Counted from the stretch's first letter, positions 53,524 through 62,907 are shown. The stretch: DNA of 64,000 nucleotides from Cellvibrio sp. 79 (GCA_003056245.1 MVDH01000001.1:1488716-1552715), one strand, 5' to 3'. The notes: a model not told the origin generated them from the sequence alone. Made by a program: numbers and translations.

Positions 53524-54755
53524 TACACAGGCTCCTTAACGGCAGCGGCGATGACTGGGTTCTCAGCAGAAATAGAATTTTCTGTAGATTTATTAACGGC
53601 GAATTTTATCGGCGCGTCTGTGGTGGGAACTGGATTTTCAGGCGGCGTGTTACTAGAGCTATTTTTACTTGCCACTTTTTTAGTGCGATTAAATAAACCT
53701 ACCAAGCCTTTCGGCAATACCAGGGTCACGATCACAAACAGCGCGCCTAACGCAAACAACCATGTTTCTGGTGAGTAAGACGTGAACACCGTTTTGCCGT
53801 AGTTCACGGTGAAGGCGCCGACAATTGCACCAAACAATGTGCCGCGTCCACCGGTTGCAACCCAAACAACTAATTCAATTGAATTAAGGGGAGAGAATTC
53901 ACCGGGATTAATAATTCCCACTTGCGGAACATAGAGCGCACCGGCGATGCCAGCGAGAATCGCAGAGAAAACAAATAACCATAATTTGTAGGATTCCACT
54001 TTGTAGCCGCAAAAACGTGTGCGTGTTTCTGCGTCGCGAATAGAGACAATCACTTTTCCCATGCGTGAAGTCACAATATAGCGGCAGGCGATGTAGGCGA
54101 TTATCAACATAAACCCGGACGCTAAAAATAATGAGATACGTGTTCCGCTTGCGGCGATAGGAAAACCTAAAATATCTTTAAAATCGGTTAATCCATTATT
54201 TCCACCAAAACCCATTTCGTTGCGGAAAAAGGCGAGTAGTAATGCGTAAGTTAATGCCTGGGTGATAATTGAAAAATACACGCCGGTCACGCGGGAACGG
54301 AACGCGAGCCAACCGAAAATAAATGCAAGAATTCCAGGCACCACAATAATCATCAACAAGGCAAACCAGAACATATCAAAGCCCTGCCAATACCAGGGCA
54401 ATTCTTTCCAGTTCAGGAACACCATAAAGTCTGGCAGGATGGGATCACCATATTGGCCGCGCGGGCCAATTTGTCGCATTAAATACATACCCATCGCATA
54501 ACCGCCCAACGCAAAAAAAGCGCCGTGGCCGAGTGACAATATTCCGCAATAACCCCAAATTAAATCTATTGATAATGCGAGCAGGGCATAACATAAAAAT
54601 TTCCCCAGTAGCGTCACAGTGAACGTAGAAATATGCAGTGCCGATGTTTCCGGTACCAGCAGGTTGCAAATAGGGACCAGTATCATCGTGACCAATACCA
54701 GCCCCAGCACAATCATGCCGCCGCGATCACTGAGTAATAAACGTTGGGTTAACAT
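53523..54755 (-). CDS. urtC: Urea ABC transporter permease UrtC
   Basis: Second permease, 410 residues. Conserved parts: ALSIDLIWGYCGILSLGHGAFFALGGYAMGMYLM, FRSRVTGVYFSIITQALTYALLLAF, GGNNGLTDFKDILGF and SIRDAETRTRFCGYKVESYKLW. A cytoplasmic Ser/Asn/Pro-rich tail (~355-410) follows the last helix. It is preceded by a 218-bp gap holding a CT-rich repeat that splits urtB from urtC, unusual inside this normally tight operon. Confidence 0.93.
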   Translation of the reverse strand: MLTQRLLLSDRGGMIVLGLVLVTMILVPICNLLVPETSALHISTFTVTLLGKFLCYALLALSIDLIWGYCGILSLGHGAFFALGGYAMGMYLMRQIGPRGQYGDPILPDFMVFLNWKELPWYWQGFDMFWFALLMIIVVPGILAFIFGWLAFRSRVTGVYFSIITQALTYALLLAFFRNEMGFGGNNGLTDFKDILGFPIAASGTRISLFLASGFMLIIAYIACRYIVTSRMGKVIVSIRDAETRTRFCGYKVESYKLWLFVFSAILAGIAGALYVPQVGIINPGEFSPLNSIELVVWVATGGRGTLFGAIVGAFTVNYGKTVFTSYSPETWLFALGALFVIVTLVLPKGLVGLFNRTKKVASKNSSSNTPPENPVPTTDAPIKFAVNKSTENSISAENPVIAAAVKEPV

Positions 54756-54795
54756 TTGTTTCTCTCTTTAAAATAAAATTTTTGCAATGCCGTGA

Positions 54796-54975
54796 CCCCC
54801 CTCCCGGCCTCCCCCTTAAAAAGGGGGAGGAGTTATCGCCCTGTTCCAGCTCTACTCATTTCAAAGGGAAGGAATACACTGTTCAAGTTCTAACGGGGCG
54901 AAATGTTTCGTACAAGCTCTGCCCCTTTTCACGGGGCGCGTTTCAGTTCCTCCTCCTTGGTTAGGAGGGGGTTTT
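54796..54975. repeat. CT-rich palindromic repeat, copy 2 (composite)
   Basis: A first hairpin (CCTCCCCCTT with AAGGGGGAGG, 54796-54832), a middle GCCCC/GGGGC hairpin near 54918-54936, and TCCTCCTCC with GGAGGGGG near 54950-54974. It fills the urtB-urtC gap and touches the urtB stop. Confidence 0.75.
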
Positions 54976-56668
54976 AATCCGCAGCCGCTCTGCCTTTCTG
55001 CGGAAATATTCCCTTCGGCCGCTTCTGGATAAACAAAATCAACAACACCAATACCAATACTTTCGCGAGTACCGCACCGGCATAAGGCTCTAAAAATTTA
55101 TTGATAATGCCGAGTCCCATCGCGCCAACTAAAGTACCCCATAAATTACCCACACCACCGAATACCACCACCATAAATGAGTCGATAATGTAGGCTTGTC
55201 CAAGGTTGGGACCAACATTGGTCAGTTGTGAAAGCGCAACACCGGCAATACCGGCAATACCGGAACCTAAACCAAAAGTCATTGCATCCACCCAGTTTGC
55301 ACGCACACCTACAGCGCGAGCCATTGCGCGATTTTGCGAAACCGCGCGAACTTTTAAACCGAGCGTGGTTTTTTTCAAAATCACCAATAGCGCAAAAAAC
55401 ACCAGCAAACCAAAAATCAAAATATATAAACGGTTATACGTGATAGAGAAAACCGGATTAATTTGCAGTGAACCGCTCATCCATACTGGTAATTCAACAG
55501 CGCGATTTAATGGTGAAAAAATACTGCGGGCTGCCTGTTGCAAGATCAGGCTGATACCAAAAGTGGCGAGTAATGTTTCCAATGGGCGTCCGTATAAAAA
55601 ACGAATTACGCCACGTTCAATCGCAATACCCACCAGACCGGCAACAATAAATGCAGCGGGAATTGCAATCGCCAGGCTGTATGCAATTTGATTGGGGAAA
55701 ACTTGTTGCACAACCCAGGTGACGTAGGCGCCGATCATCATTAATTCGCCATGGGCCATATTAATAACGCCCATTACACCGAAGGTGATTGATAGGCCAA
55801 TCGCTGAGAGTAGTAGCACTGAGCCCAGACTCAGACCGAAGAAAATATTTTCTGCAAAACGATACTTTGCGATGCTACTGTCAATTGCTTTGATAGCAAG
55901 TTGTGCGTGGATTTTTACTTTTTCATCCGTGTCATTGCTGGCAACTTCGGAAAGCGCAGTGCGAACTTCCTGTTGCAGACTATCTTTCAAAACTTCAATA
56001 GCACCAAGGCGCAATTGTTGGTCATTACTGTGTAAGTTAAAAAGTGCAACAGCGCTGTCGATAGCTTTGCGCACACCGTCATTGGCTTCTGATTTTTGCA
56101 ACTCCTGTAACAAGGATATTGAATCTTCATCGATGCCATCGGCAATCATGCGATTGACGGCATCCAAGCGGATGGTGGCATCCTGGTGAGTTAAATTCAG
56201 TTGCGCCAACAGTGTACGTAATTGGCTGCGCATACTGTTATTAATAGGAACTCGTTTTAATTCTTCAGTATCGCCTATAATTTTTTCGCCGCTAATGGCA
56301 TTGGTGTAATTACCTGCTTCATCCGCGATGGCAACCAGCGGATTTTCATCTTTGGTGGCGTAAAGTGTGCCTTGTTGTAATGCGCCAATGATTTTGGCTA
56401 CACGCTCATCCTTCAATGCAGCTAATTTTTTTGCCGTTTGCGCGCGCGCGGGCAGGCTTCCTTGAGTGAGTTCTTTTACCAGCGAATCAAATTCTGGTTG
56501 GGAGTTTGCTTCGTTACTGACATTTGCAGAGATGGTTTCAGCTGATGTGGTACCTGCTTCTGCTGAGGTCTCCGCTTCTTGCGAAAAAACCGTAGCAGAA
56601 AAGCAAAATGATAAAACCACTATCACATGCAGCAGCCAATGCCCCGACGGTTTTAAAACGTTTCGCAT
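54974..56668 (-). CDS. urtB: Urea ABC transporter permease UrtB (long form)
   Basis: First permease, 564 residues. A signal peptide and a ~250-residue periplasmic region with HEAT-like helices (FDSLVKELTQGSLPARAQTAKKLAAL, DATIRLDAVNRMIADG) come before the membrane domain, as in canonical UrtB. The permease part has SIGLSITFGVMGVINMAHGELMMIGAYVTWV, LYGRPLETLLATFGISLILQQA and SQNRAMARAVGVRANWVDAMTFGLGSGIAGIAG. It ends RPKGIFPQKGRAAAD. The N-terminal region is absent from the paralogue at 38287. Confidence 0.94.
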   Translation of the reverse strand: MRNVLKPSGHWLLHVIVVLSFCFSATVFSQEAETSAEAGTTSAETISANVSNEANSQPEFDSLVKELTQGSLPARAQTAKKLAALKDERVAKIIGALQQGTLYATKDENPLVAIADEAGNYTNAISGEKIIGDTEELKRVPINNSMRSQLRTLLAQLNLTHQDATIRLDAVNRMIADGIDEDSISLLQELQKSEANDGVRKAIDSAVALFNLHSNDQQLRLGAIEVLKDSLQQEVRTALSEVASNDTDEKVKIHAQLAIKAIDSSIAKYRFAENIFFGLSLGSVLLLSAIGLSITFGVMGVINMAHGELMMIGAYVTWVVQQVFPNQIAYSLAIAIPAAFIVAGLVGIAIERGVIRFLYGRPLETLLATFGISLILQQAARSIFSPLNRAVELPVWMSGSLQINPVFSITYNRLYILIFGLLVFFALLVILKKTTLGLKVRAVSQNRAMARAVGVRANWVDAMTFGLGSGIAGIAGVALSQLTNVGPNLGQAYIIDSFMVVVFGGVGNLWGTLVGAMGLGIINKFLEPYAGAVLAKVLVLVLLILFIQKRPKGIFPQKGRAAAD

Positions 56669-56720
56669 AATATTGTCTCGTTAACTTAAGTAAAAAGCAG
56701 TCAAAATATTTTTTGTTATA

Positions 56721-56752
56721 TTTCTTCCCGGCCATTAAGGTCCGGGAAGAAA
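56721..56752 (-). other. Intercistronic hairpin between urtA and urtB
   Basis: TTTCTTCCCGG and CCGGGAAGAAA form a perfect 11-bp stem with a 10-base loop just after the urtA stop. No T-run follows on the minus strand. Confidence 0.7.
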
Positions 56753-56767
56753 TTTATAGCGTAGAAA

Positions 56768-58063
56768 TTATTGCGCAGCTGCACCTAAACATTTTTTGGT
56801 TTTGGTGTTGTAGTTACCGCACTTCAATTTGATCCAGTCAGATTCCAGGTCTTTTGAACCTTCCAGATAATCAGACCATGCATCGCCTGGAACCAGGTTA
56901 TCGGTTTTTGAAACGGTAAGGAATTGGCCATCTTCCTGAATTTCACCAATCAATACTGGTTTAGTGATGTGATGGTTTGGCAACATTTTGCTTACACCAC
57001 CGGTCAGGTTCGGTGCTTCAATGCCGATGATTGCGTCAACTACTTTATCGGTGTCAGTTGTGCCTGCTTTTTGAACGGCTTTCACCCACATGTTGAAACC
57101 GATGTAGTGAGCTTCCATTGGATCGTTGGTTACGCGTTTTGGATTTTTGATGAACGCTTTCCATTGTTTGATAAATGCCGCGTTAGCCGCATTCTCTTCG
57201 CTCATGAAGTAATTCCATGCAGCGAGATGACCAACCAGTGGTTTGGTATCAATACCGGAAAGTTCTTCTTCGCCCACCGAGAAAGCGACAACCGGAATAT
57301 CTTCCGCGGTCACTTTTTGGTTGCCGAGTTCACGGTAGAACGGAACGTTAGCATCGCCATTGATGGTAGATACCACCGCGGTTTTTTTGCCGGCTGAACC
57401 AAAGCGTTTGATATCAGACACAATGTTTTGCCAATCGGAATGGCCGAAAGGTGTGTAATTGATCATGATGTCTTCTTGCTTAACGCCTTTTGCTTTTAAA
57501 TAGGCTTCCAGAATTTTGTTGGTGGTGCGTGGATAAACATAGTCAGTGCCTGCAAGTACCCAACGTTTTACTTTTACTTCATTCATCAGGTAATCAACAG
57601 CAGGAATTGCTTGTTGGTTTGGTGCAGCACCGGTGTAGAACACATTGCGTGAAGATTCTTCACCTTCATATTGCACTGGATAAAAAAGCACACCGTTTAA
57701 TTCTTCAATGACGGGCAATACCGATTTGCGCGATACAGAAGTCCAGCAACCAAAAATGGCAGCTACTTTATCTTTGGTTAACAACTCACGGGTTTTTTCC
57801 GCGAATAGTGGCCAGTTAGATGCGGGGTCAACGACAACGGCTTCTAATTTTTTACCAAGCAGACCGCCTTTTTTGTTTTGCTCTTCGATTAACATGAGCA
57901 TGGTATCTTTCAGCGTAGTTTCGGAAATCGCCATAGTGCCGGAAAGCGAGTGGAGCACACCGACTTTAATAGTGTCAGCGGCAGCAGCGCTGAACGAGGC
58001 GATGGTTAAGCCGCAGGCGATACCGAGTGCCCCGACATGTTTTGCTATCTTCTTCAGCTTCAT
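56768..58063 (-). CDS. urtA: Urea ABC transporter substrate-binding protein UrtA
   Basis: Periplasmic urea-binding protein of 431 residues. Signal peptide to ~29 (CGLTIASFSAAAA-DTIK). Canonical UrtA motifs: IKVGVLHSLSGTMAISETTLKDT, AAIFGCWTSVSRKSVLPVIEELNGVLFYPVQYEGEESSRNVFYTGAAPNQQAIPAVDYL and NYTPFGHSDWQNIV. The C-terminus has two Cys (LKCGNYNTKTKKCLG) that may form a disulfide. It heads urtABCDE. Its 326-bp upstream region contains the second hairpin element. Confidence 0.94.
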   Translation of the reverse strand: MKLKKIAKHVGALGIACGLTIASFSAAAADTIKVGVLHSLSGTMAISETTLKDTMLMLIEEQNKKGGLLGKKLEAVVVDPASNWPLFAEKTRELLTKDKVAAIFGCWTSVSRKSVLPVIEELNGVLFYPVQYEGEESSRNVFYTGAAPNQQAIPAVDYLMNEVKVKRWVLAGTDYVYPRTTNKILEAYLKAKGVKQEDIMINYTPFGHSDWQNIVSDIKRFGSAGKKTAVVSTINGDANVPFYRELGNQKVTAEDIPVVAFSVGEEELSGIDTKPLVGHLAAWNYFMSEENAANAAFIKQWKAFIKNPKRVTNDPMEAHYIGFNMWVKAVQKAGTTDTDKVVDAIIGIEAPNLTGGVSKMLPNHHITKPVLIGEIQEDGQFLTVSKTDNLVPGDAWSDYLEGSKDLESDWIKLKCGNYNTKTKKCLGAAAQ

Positions 58064-58389
58064 GGGTCTAGCTCCTAGATGGTTTTAATGACTCAGTGGT
58101 TTTTGTGTAGTGATGCTCATTGGTTGAGTGCTCACTTTTTCCGGTAACGCCATAACGCGAATCGTGGGTGACTGTGTTTCTTCCTTAATCACTGTTGATG
58201 TGTTCTATTCATCAATTGTGTTGTCACTCTTTATTTTAAAGTCGTTCTGTTTTACTCACATCAAGTGTTGTACCTGTAGGGATTGCCAGACTATCGGAGA
58301 CATGGATGTCGACGATAAGCCTACAGGGATGTATTTACGGCCTGTCTGGCAATCCCTACAGGTACAGCACGTTTTGTGGCACATTTAAA
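58064..58389. other. Region between gntR end and urtA start
   Basis: This 326-bp gap holds the hairpin element at 58265-58370 on its gntR side. The remaining ~200 AT-rich bases should contain the urtA promoter. No AATGACGTA box like those of the fmd genes is present, suggesting separate control of the two transporters. Confidence 0.45.
58265..58370 (+). repeat. Hairpin element with conserved core, copy 2
   Basis: 27-bp arms at 58265-58291 and 58344-58370 pair with a single T-G wobble on the plus strand. The 52-bp centre holds GACATGGATGTC (58299-58310) and ACAGGGATGTATTTACGGC (58323-58341), matching copy 1 (38134-38236) in order and spacing. It lies 20 bp beyond the gntR stop. Confidence 0.85.
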
Positions 58390-59103
58390 TCATTCTGGAT
58401 GTTGTTGCTGTGCTTCGTAGAGCATATGCAACGTAATTTTTCGCACTTCTGCTTTGCTCGCCTCAATGTGCGTTTTCAAATAGCTTTTTACATCTTCTGC
58501 GCGCCGCTCCATAATCGTACGCAAAATTTTTGCGTGTTCATCGTAAGTAGCTTCAATACGATTGCGCTGGGTAAAATCAATGCGACGGATAATGCGTAAA
58601 CGCTCGGTAATGTCGTGGTGGATGCGCGCCATTTCCATGTTGCCGGTGGCTTCTATCAATTGTTCATGGAAGCGTTCATCCAGTGCGCAAACCGTTGGGC
58701 CATCTTCCAGTCGATCTTCCGGTTTTACTAACCAGATACGTTTTAAATCTTCCAGGTTTGGACCAGGTTCCATTTCACACAGTTTTTTTACTGCTGCTAA
58801 TTCCAGAATGATGCGTACATCGTAAAGTTGTTCAAATTGTTTGAAGTCAAACGGTTTTACTTGCCAACCGCTGCGAAACGAAACATCAACAAAACCTTCG
58901 CGCTGCAAACGCGCCAATGCTTCACGAACCGGTGTACGGCTTGCCGCAACGCGTTCGGCAATTTCGTTTTCACTGAAACGATCACCGGGCAATAAACGGA
59001 ATGAAAAAATATCGTCTTTAATAATCTGGTAAATCCGCTCCGTTAAATTGGTGCGCGGCTCTTCGGATTTTTTTTTGTTTTTTTCGGGTTTTACCAGTTT
59101 CAT
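58390..59103 (-). CDS. GntR-family (FadR subfamily) transcriptional regulator
   Basis: A 237-residue regulator. A winged helix-turn-helix (~20-90: LLPGDRFSENEIAERVAASRTPVREALARLQREGFVDV) is followed by an all-helical FCD ligand-binding domain (LYDVRIILELAAVKKL, LDERFHEQLIEATGNMEMARIHHDI, EHAKILRTIMERRAEDVKSYLKTHI) with the usual metal-binding His/Asp pattern. It lies between the urea carboxylase and urtA genes on the same strand, so it is the likely local regulator of urea uptake and breakdown. The ligand is unknown. Confidence 0.9.
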   Translation of the reverse strand: MKLVKPEKNKKKSEEPRTNLTERIYQIIKDDIFSFRLLPGDRFSENEIAERVAASRTPVREALARLQREGFVDVSFRSGWQVKPFDFKQFEQLYDVRIILELAAVKKLCEMEPGPNLEDLKRIWLVKPEDRLEDGPTVCALDERFHEQLIEATGNMEMARIHHDITERLRIIRRIDFTQRNRIEATYDEHAKILRTIMERRAEDVKSYLKTHIEASKAEVRKITLHMLYEAQQQHPE

Positions 59104-59155
59104 AATTTTCTCGACATTTTTACTTGTACTGTCGTTGTTTAACGCGGAGTCAGGC

Positions 59156-59260
59156 TCCTTCCTTTTTAAAGGGCGGTTGGGAGGGATTAAAAGCGAATCC
59201 CCCCTAACCCCCCTTTTTCAAATGGGGGGACTAGCTCATCACTCCGTTGCAAAGGAGAGG
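59156..59260. repeat. CT-rich palindromic repeat, copy 3 (diverged)
   Basis: AATCCCCCCTAACCCCCCTTTTTC pattern followed by TGGGGGGA (59196-59230), plus flanking CCTTTTTAAAGG and CTCC/GGAG pairs. It lies between the urea carboxylase stop and the gntR start. Confidence 0.6.
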
Positions 59261-59268
59261 TAATTTCA

Positions 59269-62200
59269 TTAATCCGTCTCCAACACCAACAACAAATCAC
59301 CTGCATTCACTTGCTTGCCCGGCTCAACATGAATCGCGCTGACTTTTGCATTGCGATCTGCATACACCGAAAACTCCATCTTCATCGCTTCAACAATTAA
59401 TAATGGTTGGTCTGGTTCAACCAGCTGGCCGGGCTCAACCAATAATTTCCAAATGTTGCCGCTGATATCCGCAGTGACTGCGTGGCCGTCTACTTCAATC
59501 GGACCGCTGCTGATTTTCACTTGCAACGCTGCATCAATGTGTTTCTCTTCATCGGCTTGCCAGAGCGCGACTTCTTTGGTGAACGCCGCTTGTTGTTTGG
59601 TTTTAAATTCCGCGATGCTCGCTGCATTTTCCTGCAGGAATTTTTCGTGTTCGGCGAGGCTGAAATAATCCTCTTCAATACGCAGGCTTAAACGGCCTTC
59701 GCGGAAGGCTTCGCGTTGTGCAGTGAGTTCTTCTTCGCTGACTTCGTAATAGCGCACGCGGTCAAAGAATTTCAATAACCAAGGCTCGCCATTTTTAAAA
59801 ACAGGATTCTTTAAAAATTTATTCCAGATGGGCAGGGTGCGGCCAACGAGTTGATAACCGCCGGGAGAATCCATGCCATAAATACACATATAAACACCGC
59901 CGATTCCCACAGTGCCTTCTGCGGTATACGTGCGCGCCGGATTGTATTTGGACGTAAGTAAACGATGGCGTGGATCAACCGGAACGGCGCAGGGTGCACC
60001 GAGGTAAACATCACCCAAACCTAAAACCATATAGCTGGTTTCAAACAGGATTTGTTTAACTTGATCTACTGAATCAAGCCCGTTGATACGACGCATAAAT
60101 TCGGTGTTGCTTGGCAACCAGGGGGCAGTGTCACGCACCGACTGGCGATAGCGGGAAACTGCATCCAGTGTTGCCGAATCTTCGAAGGCCATCGGCAAAT
60201 GAACGATACGGCTCGGTACTTTGATATCGCGCGCATCACCGAGGGTTTCTTCAATCACCAATAAACGATTAATTAATTCGCGTTGATGGATCACGCGGCT
60301 GTCGTAATTAATTTGCAGTGAACGCACACCGGGTGATAATTCAATGACACCTTCAATCGGAGTCGCTTTTAATGCTTCCATTAATGCGTGCACACGCAAA
60401 CGTAAACTTAATTCAAGAATGTTGTCACCGTATTCGAGCAGGATATATTTATCACCGGCCTGGCGATAACTTACCAGTGGGCGGCTGCCTGATGGCGGCA
60501 GTGCAGCAACAATACATTCGGAAACCGTATTTTCCGGTGCAACCAGTGGAATAGGTAAAATGGCAGGTTGTACACTCAAGTTTTCAATGGCGCGATCAAT
60601 GGACAATTCCATCGCCAATGCCGTATCAAAACTTAAACGTTTAAAGCGAATTTTATCACCGGGTTTTACCTGGCCCACTTTCCATAATTCGGCTTTTACA
60701 ATCGTCACCGGGCACACAAAACCGCCGAGGCTTGGACCATCTTTGGTGAGGATTACCGGCATATCGCCAGTAAAATTAATGGAGCCAATTGCGTATTCGG
60801 TATCGTGAATATTTGATGGATGCAAACCGGCTTCACCGCCATCACTGCGTGTCCAGGTCGGTTTTGGCCCGTTCAAGCGAATGCCTAAACGGTTGGAGTT
60901 GTAATGCACTTCCCATGCGGTGGAAAAAAACATTTCCATCGCCTCGGATTTGAAAAAATCCGGCGCGCCGTGTGGGCCATAAAGCACACCAATTTCCCAT
61001 TCCATTGGTCCATCTGTTGTGGAAAAACAAGCTGGAATTAATTCAGCGGGTGCCGCCGATGCTTCGTAGGTTGGTGCTGGAGTAGTGCATGCGGCGATTT
61101 CCGGATTACTGATTGGCAACATATCGGTTGCGCGCAATGTACGACCAGCGTGCCCACCAAATTGACCAAGTGCAAACGTAGAGCGGCTGCCGAGATAAAC
61201 CGGTACATCAAAACCATTGCGCACGGCAAGGTAACCGCGACAACCTTGTTCGGCTTTACCGATATCGAGAATTTGTCCAGCTTTAATGGCTACCGGTTGC
61301 CAGAAAGGAATTATTTTTCCATCGATTTTTGCCGGTGACGTTGCACCGGTCAACGCAATAATTGCATCGCTATGGAATTTTAATTTCGGACCAATGATGG
61401 TGTATTCGAGTGCAGCAGCGCTTTCATGATTGCCGACAATTCTGTTGGCCAATTGGAAAGAGTAATCATCCATCGGTCCAGATGGCGGAACGCCGATGCT
61501 CCACAAACCTACACGGCCAGGATAATCCTGCACACTTGTATAAGTGCCCGGTTGCAACACTTCTACAACCGGGGGTAAATAATTGAAGCTTGCCAATTTA
61601 TTCGTGGCTACATCACCAGTAGCGAAAAAGCCAGACGCAATAATTTGACGTAAATAGTCCAGGTTGGTCGCAATACCGGCTGCACGGGTTTCATTCAGCG
61701 CCGCGCTCATTTTGGCGATTGCATCAGCGCGATCTTTTCCGTACACAATAATTTTGGCGATCATTGGATCGTAGTAGGGGGATACTTCGGTACCGGTTGA
61801 TACCCAGGTGTCAACGCGTGCCGACTCTGAAAATACTACATCGGTTAAAACACCGGGCGATGGTTGGAAATCGCGTACGGGATCTTCCGCATACAAACGT
61901 ACTTCGATTGCTGCACCTCTGGGATTAATTTCAATATCCAGCTTTGGTGGCGTACCCGCGGCGGTAAGAATCATCCACTCAACTAAATCTACACCAGTAC
62001 ACGCTTCGGTAATTGGATGCTCTACTTGTAAACGTGTATTTACTTCAAGGAAATAAAATTCGTCGCGTGCCGGATCATAAATATATTCAATAGTGCCCGC
62101 AGAACGGTAGTTAACCATTTTGCCGAGGCTTACGGATGCGGCGAGTAATTTTTCGCGCGTTGCTGCGGGTAAATTCGGTGCGGGAGTTTCTTCAACCACT

Positions 62201-62907
62201 TTTTGGTTGCGGCGTTGTAGTGAACAATCGCGCTCACCTAATGCGAGTACATTGCCGTTGCCATCGCCAAACATTTGTACTTCCACGTGGCGGGCGTTAT
62301 CGACAAAACGTTCGAGGAATACACCGGAATCGCTAAAAAAGTTTTGGCCTAAACGTTTTACGCTTTCATAGGCGTTAATTAATTCTGTTTCGCTGTTGCA
62401 GCGAGTTAGTCCGATACCACCGCCACCGGCGGTACTTTTTAGCATTACCGGATAACCAAGTTTTGCCGCAGATGCGATTGCTTCTTCAACGGAATCCAAT
62501 AAACCCGTGCCGGGAGTGAGTGGTACACCGGCTTGTTCGGCAAGTTCGCGCGAAGTGTGCTTTAAACCGAACTGGCGAATTTGTGTGGGGGTAGGTCCGC
62601 AAAAGGCGATACCTTCTGCTTCGCATTGCTCACAAAATTTTGCGTTTTCAGACAAGAATCCGTAACCGGGAATAATCGCTTGTGCACCGGTTTCTTTTGC
62701 AGCAGCGAGAATTAAATCGGCCTTTAAATAACTTTCTGCGGCCGTATTGCCGCCAAGGCATATTGCTTTATCGCACGCGGTAACGTGCGCGGAGTTGCGG
62801 TCAGCATCTGAATAAACAGCGACAGATTCAATCCCCATTTTTTTCAACGTTTTGGCAATACGTACCGCGATTTCTCCGCGGTTGGCGATCAGTACGGTCT
62901 TTAGCAT
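59269..62907 (-). CDS. uca: Urea carboxylase (biotin-dependent)
   Basis: Converts urea, bicarbonate and ATP to allophanate. The 1212 residues hold a biotin carboxylase (~1-450: VLIANRGEIAVRIAKTL, AGGGGIGLTR, EVNTRLQVEHPITEA), an AHS2/KipA-like domain (~455-780: TSVQDYPGRVGLWSIGVPPSGPMDDYSF), an AHS1/KipI-like domain (~815-1030) and a C-terminal biotinyl domain with EAMKM (biotin Lys 1176). Allophanate hydrolase is encoded directly upstream, completing urea breakdown to ammonia and CO2. No genes for the carboxyguanidine deiminase subunits (CgdAB) lie on its downstream side, which weakly favours urea over guanidine as substrate. Confidence 0.93.
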   Translation of the reverse strand: MLKTVLIANRGEIAVRIAKTLKKMGIESVAVYSDADRNSAHVTACDKAICLGGNTAAESYLKADLILAAAKETGAQAIIPGYGFLSENAKFCEQCEAEGIAFCGPTPTQIRQFGLKHTSRELAEQAGVPLTPGTGLLDSVEEAIASAAKLGYPVMLKSTAGGGGIGLTRCNSETELINAYESVKRLGQNFFSDSGVFLERFVDNARHVEVQMFGDGNGNVLALGERDCSLQRRNQKVVEETPAPNLPAATREKLLAASVSLGKMVNYRSAGTIEYIYDPARDEFYFLEVNTRLQVEHPITEACTGVDLVEWMILTAAGTPPKLDIEINPRGAAIEVRLYAEDPVRDFQPSPGVLTDVVFSESARVDTWVSTGTEVSPYYDPMIAKIIVYGKDRADAIAKMSAALNETRAAGIATNLDYLRQIIASGFFATGDVATNKLASFNYLPPVVEVLQPGTYTSVQDYPGRVGLWSIGVPPSGPMDDYSFQLANRIVGNHESAAALEYTIIGPKLKFHSDAIIALTGATSPAKIDGKIIPFWQPVAIKAGQILDIGKAEQGCRGYLAVRNGFDVPVYLGSRSTFALGQFGGHAGRTLRATDMLPISNPEIAACTTPAPTYEASAAPAELIPACFSTTDGPMEWEIGVLYGPHGAPDFFKSEAMEMFFSTAWEVHYNSNRLGIRLNGPKPTWTRSDGGEAGLHPSNIHDTEYAIGSINFTGDMPVILTKDGPSLGGFVCPVTIVKAELWKVGQVKPGDKIRFKRLSFDTALAMELSIDRAIENLSVQPAILPIPLVAPENTVSECIVAALPPSGSRPLVSYRQAGDKYILLEYGDNILELSLRLRVHALMEALKATPIEGVIELSPGVRSLQINYDSRVIHQRELINRLLVIEETLGDARDIKVPSRIVHLPMAFEDSATLDAVSRYRQSVRDTAPWLPSNTEFMRRINGLDSVDQVKQILFETSYMVLGLGDVYLGAPCAVPVDPRHRLLTSKYNPARTYTAEGTVGIGGVYMCIYGMDSPGGYQLVGRTLPIWNKFLKNPVFKNGEPWLLKFFDRVRYYEVSEEELTAQREAFREGRLSLRIEEDYFSLAEHEKFLQENAASIAEFKTKQQAAFTKEVALWQADEEKHIDAALQVKISSGPIEVDGHAVTADISGNIWKLLVEPGQLVEPDQPLLIVEAMKMEFSVYADRNAKVSAIHVEPGKQVNAGDLLLVLETD

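Noticed and set aside
58064-58264. Possible guanidine (ykkC-type) riboswitch before urtA
   Set aside because: I looked for the conserved ykkC stems and found nothing convincing; the only strong structure near is the hairpin element, which is a repeat with a copy elsewhere.
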